Shown: positions 37,307 to 48,616 of the stretch, one piece after another | How positions within the stretch are numbered: position 1 is the stretch's first letter | Layout of the letters: each line of letters opens with the position of its first letter | Assembly: GCA_038501195.1 (NCBI GenBank) | Contig: JBBPUQ010000004.1 | Coordinates: 3,858,001-3,922,000 of the forward strand | DNA length: 64,000 nt | From: Nemania diffusa | Taxonomy: Eukaryota > Ascomycota > Sordariomycetes > Xylariales > Xylariaceae | Reading direction: 5' to 3' | The notes under the pieces: generated by a model | The model's database searches: none | Seen by the model: only the letters and a program-made list of their open reading frames with translations | Told to the model about the DNA's origin: nothing | Made by a program: the position numbers and the translations under genes

Positions 37307-38033
37307 CCATGCGGCGTGAGGCTGCACTCACATGGGCTATCGATATGTCTATCTAAACTAGTCTTTACTCGATATGGACCATGCGAAGCCTGGGATGAAT
37401 ATGTTATTCGGATGGTACTACTGCTGCTGCTCTCCAAACTACCTTGCATGTTTTATGCGAAAATGGAACGTTAAGGCATTGCTTGGAATTTGCAAACCGT
37501 GCCTGAGAAATCGAGCGCCGTAGAGCAAGCGGACGCCGAGACGGAGGAGAGAAGATGAGGAGAGAGATTATGGACAGCATCGACCTCGCGGGACTAGGAT
37601 CTAACAACACAACACACTCCTCCATTTTCCGGGCGCGCACTTATAAGATGGGGGAAGAAATATTTCACGCCAGGATCAAAAGGGACGTGGTATACAGCAA
37701 GCGTGCTCTCGATCGTATTGCTATTTCTCAGAGGATGTATTAACACCAACCGTTTCGCGTGGAGACACGAGATCACTCGATTCACTGTATGTAGTGCATT
37801 TGTTCCTACGAGATCGGAGAGATCAAAGGCAGTAGCATAGAGGGTATGAGAAATGCGGCTAGTCTACCTAATACATAAGACTACAAACACAAAACACAAT
37901 GTTAAACTTACCCTATGAGATTCATGTTGTAAATAAAACCATATTATACACGCTAGTCAATTTTCTACAAGGGTTCACGACTAGATAGTACAAATATACA
38001 CATGGGATATCATAGAATCCTATCTAGCAAGTC
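37307..38033. other. convergent intergenic region
   Basis: 3' flanks of DAD3 (+) and mitochondrial uS5 (-). No supported gene; short frames near 37.4-37.8 kb on both strands show no domain. Confidence 0.6.
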
Positions 38034-39438
38034 TTATAAGACATTACCGCCGTAGTATACTTTTCGCAAATCGACCATCTTCTTGCCGCGGCCGATGGCA
38101 ATCTCCTCGGGGTCCCGCTGGTTCATCAGCGCCTGTATGCACGCCTTGACTGAGTTCATGGGGTTGCGCCCGCGAGGCATCTTGGCCGCGATATCGTGGA
38201 TGCCGACGGCGCGGAAGATTTCGAAGAGACGATGCGAGGCGCGCAGACCGAATCCTGATGGCCGAGAGAGATAGGGGTTAGTTTGAGCGCCATAATAGAC
38301 GATGCTACAGGGTACGGGGATGCGGTGTCGTCGAATCATGTGCAGAAATGCAATACGTACCGGGTGGGCGCGCTTCGAGCTTCACAATGGTTGCGCCGAC
38401 CTTGGCTTCCACGCAGCCGAAGATGGTCCGGTCCTCGTACCGGGGGATGGGCCGCATGTTGAGCGTGGCAAGGAACTTGGCCTTTGTCGTCGCGACGTTC
38501 TGCTCGACCGACTTGGCCTCGCCGATGCCGATGCAGCCATTGCTGTTGCCCGCAATGGCGAGCACCCACGTCCTCCTGATCTTTCCAAGACGGGTCTGGT
38601 TGGTGACAAAGCGCGTGACTAGGATCTTCGTGGTGCGTCTAAGTGAGAGAATGTCCTTCACGCTGAGACCGGACTTCTTCTTGAGCTCTTGGTATATGCC
38701 CTCGTTGTCCAGCCCATGATCCTCTGGATCCACGGGTGGCTTGTACCGGCCCTTGACGCCGTGGAGGTCCTTGCCCAGGCCCGGGGCTAGCGCGCTATTC
38801 GACGGTCCTGGGTCATTTAAGAGTGTCGGGTGCTCGTCGAAGTACTTGGCCTCGGCGACGTCGAAATTGACCTTTTCGCTCAGCACCTGCTCAATCTGCT
38901 CGTCCGTCATCCCCTCGAAGTTGACGCCCTCCGGTACTAAGCTATCGATCAGCTTCTCCAAGTCATCCGCGTGCTCTTCCTCGCTCATGAATTCCACAGT
39001 CTCCGGCGGCAGCCCGTGCGACTTCGGCCGCTTGTCGACAATTGGCAGAATCCTGCTGAAATCGTCTAAGTAGGGCGGCCGGTAGGGGTCTTTGCGTATC
39101 CGGCCTTGTATCGTCAGGTCCTTCGGGTCGATTGCCGCCTCACCAGCCTCCAGAGCCGCCATCTGTTCGGGCGTGTACCGTTTCCGCAAGACCTCTAGCT
39201 CTTCGGGGGTATATTTGGGGAAATACTGCTGGCTGAACTCGTCGATCTTCTCGGGTGATACGAGACCCAGCTCCTGAGCGCGTACGTTCTTGAATCGTGG
39301 TCTCCGCTGGGCCAGCTGTGCCGAGCTGTGGAAGGGAGCGTGGCATCGTGGTGTCGTCGCTGCTATTCCGGCCTTCGACCCCGTCGCAGCGAGTCCCCGT
39401 GACAGCAAGCATCTTGCTGGCCGCACTACACTCATCAT
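38034..39438 (-). CDS. mrps5: Mitochondrial ribosomal protein uS5m (S5)
   Basis: Two exons: 39438-38361 and 38254-38034, giving 432 aa; an in-frame Met at 39513 would add 25 residues. The N-terminus is Arg/Ser/Ala-rich and lacks acidic residues, as in mitochondrial presequences (SVVRPARCLLSRGLAATG). The S5 N-terminal RNA-binding domain reads RRTTKILVTRFVTNQ, RTWVLAIAGNSNGCIGIGEA and FLATLNMRPIPRYEDRTIFG. The C-terminal S5 fold, split by the intron at PPG/FGLRASHRL, ends with MNSVKACIQALMNQRDPEEI. The long region between presequence and S5 core (about residues 50-260) is a mitochondrial extension found in fungal orthologues. Both splice sites are good (GTACGT and CATCAG) and phase matches. Confidence 0.93.
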
Positions 39439-40451
39439 ACCACGGGCGGCGGTCTCGAACGCCGTGGAGCGGCTACAATTGCTGAGCAAAGACTGGTGGT
39501 GGTCGAGGCACACACGTGCAGGGTATCTAGATGCGATACGCAGTGGTACATCACAGCTTCAATTGGCACCAGGTATTTTTTCTGGAGCTTCCCAATTCGG
39601 GATTTTTGTTCTGCCGATTTTTCCTGCCACTGAAGACCCATAGTTCTGGTGGGATAAATAAAGGGTTGCGGGGGGGACATGCCATGATATGATTGGTTAC
39701 CTCGGTAGGTAGTGCGTCTCTAGGTACCTAATGTACCAGCTCCTGAACTGAACCCCTGCGCTAGGATTAGAGACCCTCTCCTCTCATTCAGAACCTTACG
39801 AAATCATCAACCTTGAAATTCATGATGAGTTTAGCCCTTTCTCAAGTTAGGTATGTATGTCATCACATCTGTAGTTTCGCGGCTGCTCTTCTGAGATGTT
39901 CTCATCTCCGATGTTTTAATTGAAATTAGTATAATATGTTGTAGTTATTTTCGTAGCCATGATGTGACGCCACCTTGGCTCTAACTGGTCAGTCATTTCT
40001 GCCGCAACTTTGAAACGCACGAGTTTCACAGGGGTTGACATCACGACCCTCATCGTTCGAGTCCACGGTCTCATTGCGCGTCTAGGTATGAGGCGGCCCA
40101 TGTAGGTTGAATGACATGGACTTCTCCCATCCTTAGCGGCTCGTCTTCTTTTCTTCCCGACTTGATCTTCGTGCAGCTGTACCGACAAACCAACCTATCT
40201 ATCTATCCATCTATCTCGATATCCTTCTCCAAGGTGACAGGTGCACCATAATATTATCAGCCATATACGACTTTATTTTTATTATCTATTCAATTTTACT
40301 CCGCCCTACAACATTGAATTAATCAACACCACTTCAGCGCCACGTCCTCACAAGCGCGAAAGTCGTTTTCTGGCATCTCTCCAGGAACTCTCCCAGACTC
40401 CCACGAAAACAGCCAATTCGCACACCCACAACACCATATCCATCCATCACT
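39439..40451. promoter_or_regulatory. Divergent promoter region, uS5m / small membrane protein
   Basis: This 1-kb spacer contains a TAGGTACCTA palindrome (39721-39730), a CTAT-rich tract (40197-40217) and pyrimidine-rich leader sequence before 40452. A 90-codon frame at 39916-40188 (-) has no support. Confidence 0.4.
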
Positions 40452-40715
40452 ATGTCGGCGCCAGCGGCATCCCACCCTCCTGTCACCGGCCAATTCGCCT
40501 TCCTGGCCAAGATAGGCGCCACACCAGAGGCCGTCGCCACGCTGAACGACCAGCCCTACGTCTTCTTCACCCTCGTCGCCGCCCTGGTCGTCTTGATCCT
40601 GCAGGGCCTCTTCATATGGTACATCCACCTCGCCACTATGAAGCCCGAGCAGAAGAAGAAGAAGGAGAAGAAGGACAACAAGAAACCTGGTGGCAAGCCC
40701 CCTGCGCAGCGATAA
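40452..40715 (+). CDS. Small single-pass membrane protein, unknown
   Basis: A single exon of 87 aa that I do not recognise. A Pro/Ala-rich N-terminus of about 35 residues is followed by one strong membrane segment (FFTLVAALVVLILQGLFIWY, about 39-58). A highly charged lysine-rich tail (MKPEQKKKKEKKDNKK) then ends PPAQR. Distribution of charge predicts the tail on the cytosolic side. The long pyrimidine-rich leader, ATG in a TCACTATGTC context and GC-biased codons argue for a real gene despite the short length. A small subunit of an ER or mitochondrial membrane complex is a reasonable guess, no more. It is divergent from uS5m and convergent with the unknown 500-aa gene. Confidence 0.7.
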   Translation: MSAPAASHPPVTGQFAFLAKIGATPEAVATLNDQPYVFFTLVAALVVLILQGLFIWYIHLATMKPEQKKKKEKKDNKKPGGKPPAQR

Positions 40716-41224
40716 AACACAGCGGCTTGTCGCTATTCGGACAATGCTACGCTGCTCAGTTCTAAAATTCGATGCTCTATCAGCTCGTTAGAGCAAGTCG
40801 ATTCGTCCCGATTATTATAGATGAAAGATACGAGATTAGTGGCATGAGGAGGTGTATACATACCACTGGTGTTGGTGTTTTAAACAGGGGTCGTGGAAAA
40901 TTCCTAGCGTTTGGTATTACATACCAATCTAAACAGTCAAACCCGGACGCAAGATACCTTTGTGCAATTGTTGGAGTTTCGGTTACAGTTTGCTTTTCTT
41001 TCCGTATTATAGTTGAATGCCTAGGCATACACATAGACTTTAATGCCTGGCTACCTATTGTCTGACGGGAACCATGTGCTGTACGGGTATAGCTCTCTAT
41101 CCCTTAGACTAGAGAGGCTTGAGAATAAATTGATCACTTAATCAAGCTCTATCTATACTTCATCGCTATGATGATTACTCTGCGAGTGCCACTGTTCCTA
41201 GCAATAATACTAAAGCAGCCTAAC
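40716..41224. other. convergent intergenic region
   Basis: 3' flanks of the small membrane protein gene and of the 500-aa gene. A 97-codon frame at 40772-41065 is probably chance. Confidence 0.6.
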
Positions 41225-42845
41225 CTATAACAGGCCCTCCTCACCGAACTCTAAGTTGGAAGAACTCTCCTCCGCTCCTCCCATAGTAGTATTATCTCCC
41301 CCTTGTTTCTCGAAGCGGGAGATCATTGTTGTTGTTGCCAACTCATACCCGGTAAACTCTTGTTCTTTTAGGCTAGTATAATCATACTCATAACTGTCAA
41401 TGTCATGATTCTCATCATACACGTACTCTGACATGACGTGGTCTTGTATTTCATGGCATAGATTCGATTTGGATTGTTGAAGATAAGATTCGGGAAACTG
41501 GGAACCAGATATACTCGCATCGTAGTATAAATCCCCCGTTTCATCCTCGAATGTGAACTCCAAATCTGATTTATAGCTTGAGTCATTGTAGCTTTGGGTC
41601 GATGACAGAGACGTATCTTCACAAGGATAGGGATACCCATCCGACAATCCATGCTGGTCAACAATCTCTCCATCGATCATTATCTCGTCGCTTTCATCGT
41701 ATTCATGGTTTATTGATGCGGCCTTCCTAGCCGCATCACTCGTTCCTATTGTTGATTTGAGGGTATCTTGTAACAAACTCCATAACATTCTCTGGATAGA
41801 TGACTCTAGTTGCTTGATTGAGTCCTCTGACTCTCGATTAGGGTCTATATTCACTTCGGCGTTGAATTTTAGAATTTCAGCCCCCTTGCGCCTAAGCTTG
41901 GGTGACTGGCCGTTAAGAGAGGATGCTAAGATATTCGATATGACAGCGAAGTTTTTCGCATGACCTACAGTAGACTAAAAGAAAATGAGCGCCTGGCAAG
42001 ATTCAAGACTCGTTCACACAAATCGGCATACCTTCAGATAGCGAGAGTTCCAGATTGCGGGTGCAAGATCTAGCAAGGACGGTCCTTTATCAAGCTCGTA
42101 AATTGTCAATCCTTGCATGCGCTTACGCGTGCCAAATGTAATACAGAGTGCCGTTTCAGCTAGATAAGCTGCATGTTCCCACATTTCGGCCAGGCTGGGG
42201 ATATTGAATGTATAGTGATCGCTGGGTATTCCTAATGAAGAATTCGTTTGACTGAGGGGCAAAACATTCGGATCTAGCTGTTCCTCTCCTGTACATCTAG
42301 CCTCTAGGCGGCTTAGAGATTTAAACCTTAAAATACATTCCAAGCCCTTCAGATGAGCAGTATCAATATGTGGAGGCGATAAAAGGGCCGACGACATGTC
42401 TGGTTGCTCAATACTGAAATAGAGATTCGGTGTGTTGCCCTCTTCTCGATGATATTGAATATCTAGAATTTCCACTCTAAGACCAAGCTGTAACCATAAC
42501 TAAAATAAGTGAGCCACTTGTATCCGAAATGACGTCCATATTCACAGACACTTGACTCACGGCGGACTGGCAAATCACATCAGCGATAAACTCGAAAAAG
42601 CCATCTTGCTCCTCTCGCCAAATGACATCGCATTCATCCAGCTGCACACGGATGTCCAGACGACAGAAACCACGTGGAAGCAGCCATAACTGTTTCGACC
42701 TGATCAAAGAACTGAGATCTTCCTGGGTTATGTCGCGTAATGGAACATTGTAGATGAAGGCTACCGAGGTCATAGACAGTGATACATTTAAACTGTCGGT
42801 TGATATTTCGAATGTTTTCAGATCAAGGCGAAAGCGATCAGCCAT
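41225..42845 (-). CDS. Unknown fungal protein, 500 aa
   Basis: Three exons: 42845-42561, 42499-42032 and 41974-41225. Donors are GTGAGT and GTATGC, and acceptors are TTTTAG twice; the phase is 0 at both joins, which strongly supports the model. I do not recognise the family. The first 320 residues look like a mixed alpha/beta globular domain (start MADRFRLDLKTFEIS; WLLPRGFCRLDIRVQLDE; YTFNIPSLAEMWEHAAYLAE). A basic stretch KLRRKGAEI follows, then a C-terminal 200 residues very rich in Asp, Glu, Ser, Tyr and probably disordered. No signal peptide or membrane segment. The acidic tail is reminiscent of nuclear proteins, but that is weak. Single-frame inspection would wrongly split it into three small proteins. 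Confidence 0.75.
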
Positions 42846-43332
42846 GGTAGGCAATGATATAAATGTTCGCCTGCACCGCCGGTTGATCCAATGCGGCTGG
42901 AATCAGCCTGACAACATCTTGCAATGCGCTAGATGTGAACAATATAGATGAGAGAGACTTAAAGAAAGAGGTACTAGAAATTCATGTGGAGCAGGACGGC
43001 TAGGTCTTTAGATAGTGGTAGAGAGTTAAATGGGAAAGAGCAATGTAGGTATCTAAGGGGTATACAAAATGTCTCCGACTCGCAACTGCTTAAAAAACCT
43101 GGCTCTAAAAGTACCTATCTCGTAAGGTATATACTAGGTATTATGTAGATGAGCAAAGGTCTTCCATTCACGGTTAAGTACCGGTTACCGAATTTGCATC
43201 TTGCACCTTAAACCCATAATTGAATATCGATAGAGTTCTGTTCGGGTTAGCAAGCCTCATGATTGTACATTATGTGGTGATATATTGTACACTAAATCGT
43301 TCAACACAGTATAAGTACAGGATAGTGCTTAT
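42846..43332. other. intergenic, no gene seen
   Basis: Upstream flank of the 500-aa gene and 3' flank of mitochondrial uL16. No coding potential of note. Confidence 0.6.
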
Positions 43333-44188
43333 TTACGGAAGATCCAGAGGCTTGCCGGTGCTGCTAGACACTTCAGTTGGTGGGGGAATAGCTTGTGCGG
43401 GCTCTGCAGCGATCTTGCGCCTTGGTCTCATCAGTTCCTCTAATGTGACTCCGTCCAATTTTGTGATTCCAACAATTGGTGGCTCTCCCCTTTTTACAAA
43501 TTCGTATTGACCTGGACAGGCGTTAGATGTCGAATGTGCGTTCATCTATGAAGAAGACTCACCTGGAAGCTTGTTGCCGGCTAGCCGGAAGGCATCGCGC
43601 ACAACTTGCTCGTGTATAACACCTCTGAGTTCCAGAACCATCTGATTAACGGCCACGCGGGCAGCCCAATGGTCGAAACCACCCTTTCCTTTACCCATAC
43701 GCATCTAGAGTCCAGCGTCAGAACCGAGATCAAGAGTGACGGTCACTCGCGAAGAAACCTACCTCATTACCGCTAATATATACACCAACATTACAGGCAA
43801 CTCGCTTATACAATCGGTATCTCTCGCCACGTAATCGCGCCTTTATTGTATCCTCGGCCATCTTGAGCTGCTGTGCACTAATCCTCCGGCCATGGTCGGT
43901 CATGCGTAGACCGTAGTCGCCCCATACGACGGTGGTTCCCTTTGTAGAGCCTCCAGTTGCAACTCTTGCTCGACCCTTCATCATCTTCTTCTTGCGGTCT
44001 AGATTAGGCTCCAGCCAGTTGCCCGCCATCGAAGCGGAGGCGGAAAAGAGTCGAACATTCTGTGGTCCTGCAGTCTTGCGCGGGGCAGCCGTGATGGTGG
44101 GTATTATCGACGGGCGTATCGTGGGAGTGTGTGTGATTTTCAAGGCTCGAAAAGCGCCTAGGAGGCACGAGGAAGTGGTGGAGCGCAT
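43333..44188 (-). CDS. mrpl16: Mitochondrial ribosomal protein uL16m (L16)
   Basis: Three exons: 44188-43763, 43704-43563 and 43511-43333, joining in frame to 248 aa. A presequence rich in Ser, Thr, Arg (about 55 residues, ending near VRLFSASAS) precedes the L16 fold. Motifs include [20 protein letters not shown], then [20 protein letters not shown] and after intron 1 [17 protein letters not shown], the highly conserved L16 loop that reaches the peptidyl-transferase centre and tRNA elbow. The third exon gives [15 protein letters not shown] and a Pro-rich tail. Exon 2 starts exactly at the conserved RMGKGKG loop, which no single frame shows. It shares a 510-nt divergent promoter with RFC1. Confidence 0.93.
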
Positions 44189-44698
44189 GGTCGTGGATAT
44201 GGAAAGTAGTCAACCACCTCGAAACCCGAGGCTCTTCAGCTACTAAGAAACTAAAGCTCTCGGCAACTTTGAATATCGAGAGCGGGTTTGGGTGACCATG
44301 CTTCTGATTGGCCAATCAAAGTGACAAGAGGTCCTGATGTAACCTTGTAGATCTTTAAAAGTCTTGAGTCCTGTCTACTCTAATAGCCTCGATAAAAGGA
44401 TTACTTTATTCGCACAGTGTCTATTTTGTAGGTACTGTATGGTACCGACTGCCGGGCTGGTCTGTGCCATAGAGAGCGAACCACGCTAAAATCAATTTAA
44501 CATTTAACAGGCCTACGCTAAGCGCGTCATAGGCAGCCAACGCGTCTGGTTTTAGTACATCTCTCCCAGGGTACATAACCCCCAGGTAGGCAGCTCAACA
44601 TCAGAGCTCACCCGTCCTCATTCTGGGCGCGCAATCCACCCACAACATAAAAAGTTATATCTTCCATATCCTTCATTGCAGCAGTGGCTTTAATCGCT
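44189..44698. promoter_or_regulatory. Divergent promoter region, uL16m / RFC1
   Basis: This 510-nt spacer contains one ACGCGT (44540-44545), about 155 nt before the RFC1 start. ACGCGT is the MluI cell-cycle box bound by MBF in yeasts, which drives S-phase genes including replication factors. A single hexamer can occur by chance, and another lies upstream of RPB3. Confidence 0.35.
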
Positions 44699-47600
44699 AT
44701 GTCTGATATTCGCAACTTTTTCAGCGCAAAGGGTGGTGCTGCCCCCAAGAAGCCCACTGCTCCCAAGAAGACAGAAGCAGAACCTCCAAAGAAGCGGACT
44801 AGTAGGCATAAGTCCGCGTCAACCAACTCCCAATTGCTAGCGCTAATGAATGAATCTTTGAAGAAGCCAGAAAGGTTGTCGAGGATAGCGACGATGACGA
44901 TGAGCCGGTTGTTGAGTGAGACTCTCAGCAAGCCCTCTTTCCACATGGAGCTAACAAATGCGATGCGCATAGGCCAAAGAAGCCGGCTGCACGATCGACT
45001 CCTCGGAAGAAGAAGCAAAAGTGAGAAGATAACTCGTCGGTATCGGGACTATAACTGGAGCTAACAGCTGAGTAGCAACAGCGAGATACAAGGAACTACC
45101 ACTACCGCAAGCGAATACTTCGCCTCTAGCAAGTCTAAAGCCCAACAACCCACCAAGGTCGAAGCAAAACCACAAAACAGCCCCATAGCAGTGCGCTCAA
45201 GCCCTAGAGTCAAACGAACCACGACAAAGACAGCCCCTACAGAAAATAAAACAACGACTAAGCGTGCCGCCACGACTGCCAAGTACCATAATCTAGACGA
45301 GGACGAGGACGCATTCATAGATGACGATGCGGACGGCGGTGACGATATATTTGCCGCCGACGCGCGATCTCGCAGCAAGCGGAAGAATGATGACTATGCC
45401 GAAGACGAGAGCGAAGAAGAATTTCTCCCTAAGCCGAAACGACTTGCATCTCGGAATAAGCCAACTGATGACGATGACGATGACGACAAGTTAACTACCA
45501 AAATTGCTAAAGGCTCTAAACCCTCCACAACATCTAAAAAGAGAAAGACGCCCGAGCCCGACTCCGATGAAGACGAGGAGGATGAAGAGGAACTTCCCCC
45601 CTCTCGCAAGAAGCCTGCCGCCAAAAAACCTAGGGCCCCAAAAGCCAAGAAAGCTGAAGAACCGGAAGACGCAGATCTTCAAGCTATTTTTGACGATATC
45701 CCTATGGTCAGGCCACCAACCCCGCCACCAAAGGACGCCGGCAAAAAATTTGACTGGAGAAAGGCAGCTGCGGGCGGAGGTAACTCTGGACCCCCGCCAA
45801 GCCCGATTGTAGGAGACTTGCCTGTCGGAGAGCCTGATTGCCTTGCCGGTCTCACGTTTGTTTTTACCGGTCAGCTGACCAGTATTGCGCGCGAAGAGGC
45901 TCAGGCCCTAGTCAAGCGTCATGGTGGCAAGATCACTGGTAACCCGAGTAGCAAGACTAGCTATGTAGTCCTCGGAGGTGACGCTGGCCCATCCAAACTA
46001 GCAAAGATCAAGGAACATAACATTAAGACCATCAATGAAGAAGGGTTGTTTGCGCTCATCCGCCGACTTCCTGCCGGCGGGGGAAGTGGAAAGGGTGCTG
46101 AAAAGGTGAGGCAGAAGCGGAAGGAAGAGGAGGAACAGATCAAGAAGCAGGCAGCCGAAATGGAACAAGAAGAGAAGAGGAAAAAGGCAGACGAGGAGAA
46201 AGCGCGGAAGGCTGCTGTAGCTCGAGGAGCCACTAGCGCTACCCAAGCGGCCCAGCCACCGTCCGCCCAGTTATGGACCGTCAAGTATGCTCCCACCCAG
46301 GCCAGCCACATATGTGGAAATAAAGCCGCGGTGCAAAAGATTCAGAAGTGGCTAAAGGGCTGGCCCCAAGCAAAAAGGTTCAATTTTCAGAAGCGAGGAG
46401 CAGATGGCCTGGGTGGTGAACGCGCCATCATCCTCTCGGGTCCTCCTGGAATTGGTAAGACAACTGCTGCTCATCTTGCAGCCAAACTGGAAGGCTATGA
46501 TATCATCGAAAGCAATGCCAGTGATGTGCGGAGCAAAAAGCTCGTTGAATCTGGTGTAAGTGAGGTCATGAACAACACCTCTCTTCATGGCTTCTTTGCT
46601 GGTGACGGAAAGAAGATTGATAAAGAGAAGAAGAAGATTGTGTTAATTATGGACGAAGTCGATGGTATGTCCGCCGGTGATCGAGGAGGTGTTGCTGCTC
46701 TTGCAAAGTTCTGCAAGAAGACGGAAGTACCCCTCATCCTTATCTGCAATGAACGCAAATTACCAAAGATGAAGCCGTTCGACTTCGTTGCACACGACAT
46801 CAAGTTCCAGCGACCTCAGGTTGATCAGATTCGTTCACGAATAATGACCATCTGCCACAGAGAGGGTTTGAAATTGTCACCACAGGTCCTCGAAGCTCTT
46901 ATTGAGGGCAGCAATCGAGACATCAGACAAATCGTCAATATGTTGGCAACCATTAAACTAGATCAGATATCGATGGATTTTGATCAGAGTAAAGATATGT
47001 CTAAAGCATGGGAGAAATCGATTGTCCTCAAGCCATGGGATATATGTCAGAAGATGCTTGCCGGCGGTCTCTTCTCCACTGCTAGTAAAGCCACGCTGAA
47101 CGACAAGATCGAGCTTTACTTTAACGACCATGAATTTAGTTATCTGCTGATACAAGAAAACTATATTCGGACAAAACCAGCAGCAGCCAGTCAATACCAG
47201 GACAACAAGCGCGAATATAACTTGAAGCTCCTCGAAATGATGGATCGGGCTGCTGAAAGTATTTCTGATGGTGACTTGGTGGATCGAATGATTCATGGCC
47301 CACAGCAGCATTGGAGCCTTATGCCAACTCATGCTGTTTTCAGTACGGTTCGGCCTGCCAGTTTCGTGTCTGGTCAGCTTCTCGGCTCGAATTTCACAAG
47401 CTGGCTTGGGAACAACAGCAAGTACGGCAAACTCGAGCGGTATATTCGTGAAATACATTCCCACATGCGGCTCAAGGCGTCTGGTGATCATAACGAAATT
47501 CGTCAGCAATATCTTCCCGTTTTATGGAACCAACTCATCAAGCGATTAGCCGACGAGGGCAAGGAATCTGTTGAGGAGGTCATCGAGCTCATGGATAGCT

Positions 47601-48083
47601 ACTTCCTTACGAGAGATGATTTTGATTCTATTCAGGAACTCGGCGTTGGTCCTCAGCATGAGGAAGCTGTTTCTATCGAGACACAAACTAAGGCCACATT
47701 TACAAGACTGTTAGTTAAGACGATATATATTTTGAGTCGGTATTAAGCTAATCTCTTATGCTAGGTATAATACCATGTCTCACCCAGTCCCTTTCATGAA
47801 AGCCAGCGCCGTCGTTGGCTCCAAGAGGGTTGCCAAGGACAAGCCCGACCTTGAAGAAGCTATGGATGACGAGGATGATATGGAAGCTCCAGAAGCCACA
47901 GAAGTGGTTGAGGAGGATGAGGAGGATATCACAAAAGATAAGTACATCAAGAAACCCAAAGCCAAGGCGGCAAAGAAGGGTTCGAAGAAAAAGCCCAAAG
48001 TAGAGACTGAAGACGATGATGATGAGATTAAACCGAAAGCCAGGGGTCGCAAGGCTGGTACAGCAAAAGGCAAATCCAAGTGA
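44699..48083 (+). CDS. rfc1: Replication factor C large subunit Rfc1
   Basis: Five exons: 44699-44801, 44867-44915, 44973-45020, 45076-47709 and 47765-48083, giving 1050 aa; all phases match. The N-terminal MSDIRNFF is the PCNA-binding (PIP-like) start of Rfc1. Lys- and Asp-rich linkers follow, then a BRCT domain at about 317-400 (LTFVFTGQLTSIAREEAQAL). The AAA+ module has Walker A GPPGIGKTTAAH near 521 and Walker B VLIMDEVDGM near 589. The C-terminal RFC1 domain includes ATFTRLYNTMSHPVPFMKAS across intron 4, and ends in an acidic/basic tail. Rfc1 is the largest subunit of the clamp loader that opens PCNA onto primed DNA. Exons 2 and 3 are only 49 and 48 nt. The exon 4 acceptor has a second CAG six bases on, so a two-residue alternative is possible. 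Confidence 0.94.
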
Positions 48084-48616
48084 GAAGTTAGGTGGTATCT
48101 TACATGAGAGAGATACATTACTTTCTAGGCATCCCGCACTGGGTCTCGAGTTAAGGCATATGGTAATGTTTGCGAAGAGATCAGAGTTTGCTAGTACCTA
48201 AACAGATAGCTAGGAGTTACCATAGATTATTAGACCCTAGTGATAAGGAGCAAGAGCAGAGAATGATGTATGCACTGGTACTCTCGGCTCGAAGACAAGT
48301 CACTCTGCTTTCCACCTGCAAACACACTAAGTTACTAAACTAATCTGCAGCCCACCTTCTTCTTAGTTTCTGCAAGCTCAGTTCTATTGAACACATGTTG
48401 ACATCTTACAGCGGTAGGAAGCTTAGCGTACCTAGGTACCTACTCTTGCAACTTGACATTCTACAATCTCAAAGTTTCAGGCCCCTTTATGACAGGCCTA
48501 CGCAACGCAACTTGGCGCTCGCCTCCCCTATTCTAACAATCTCGATTTATTCCACTTAATCGTGCCACACCTCGCAAGCTTTTAGGAATCCACGCTCTAT
48601 CTGGTTCTTACTCAAC
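48084..48616. other. intergenic, RFC1 / coiled-coil gene
   Basis: This co-directional spacer holds a GTACCTAGGTAC palindrome (48428-48439). No gene is seen. Confidence 0.6.

Noticed and set aside
39916..40188. 90-codon basic frame, minus strand
   Set aside because: It lies in the promoter spacer between two divergent genes, without homology or splice cues.
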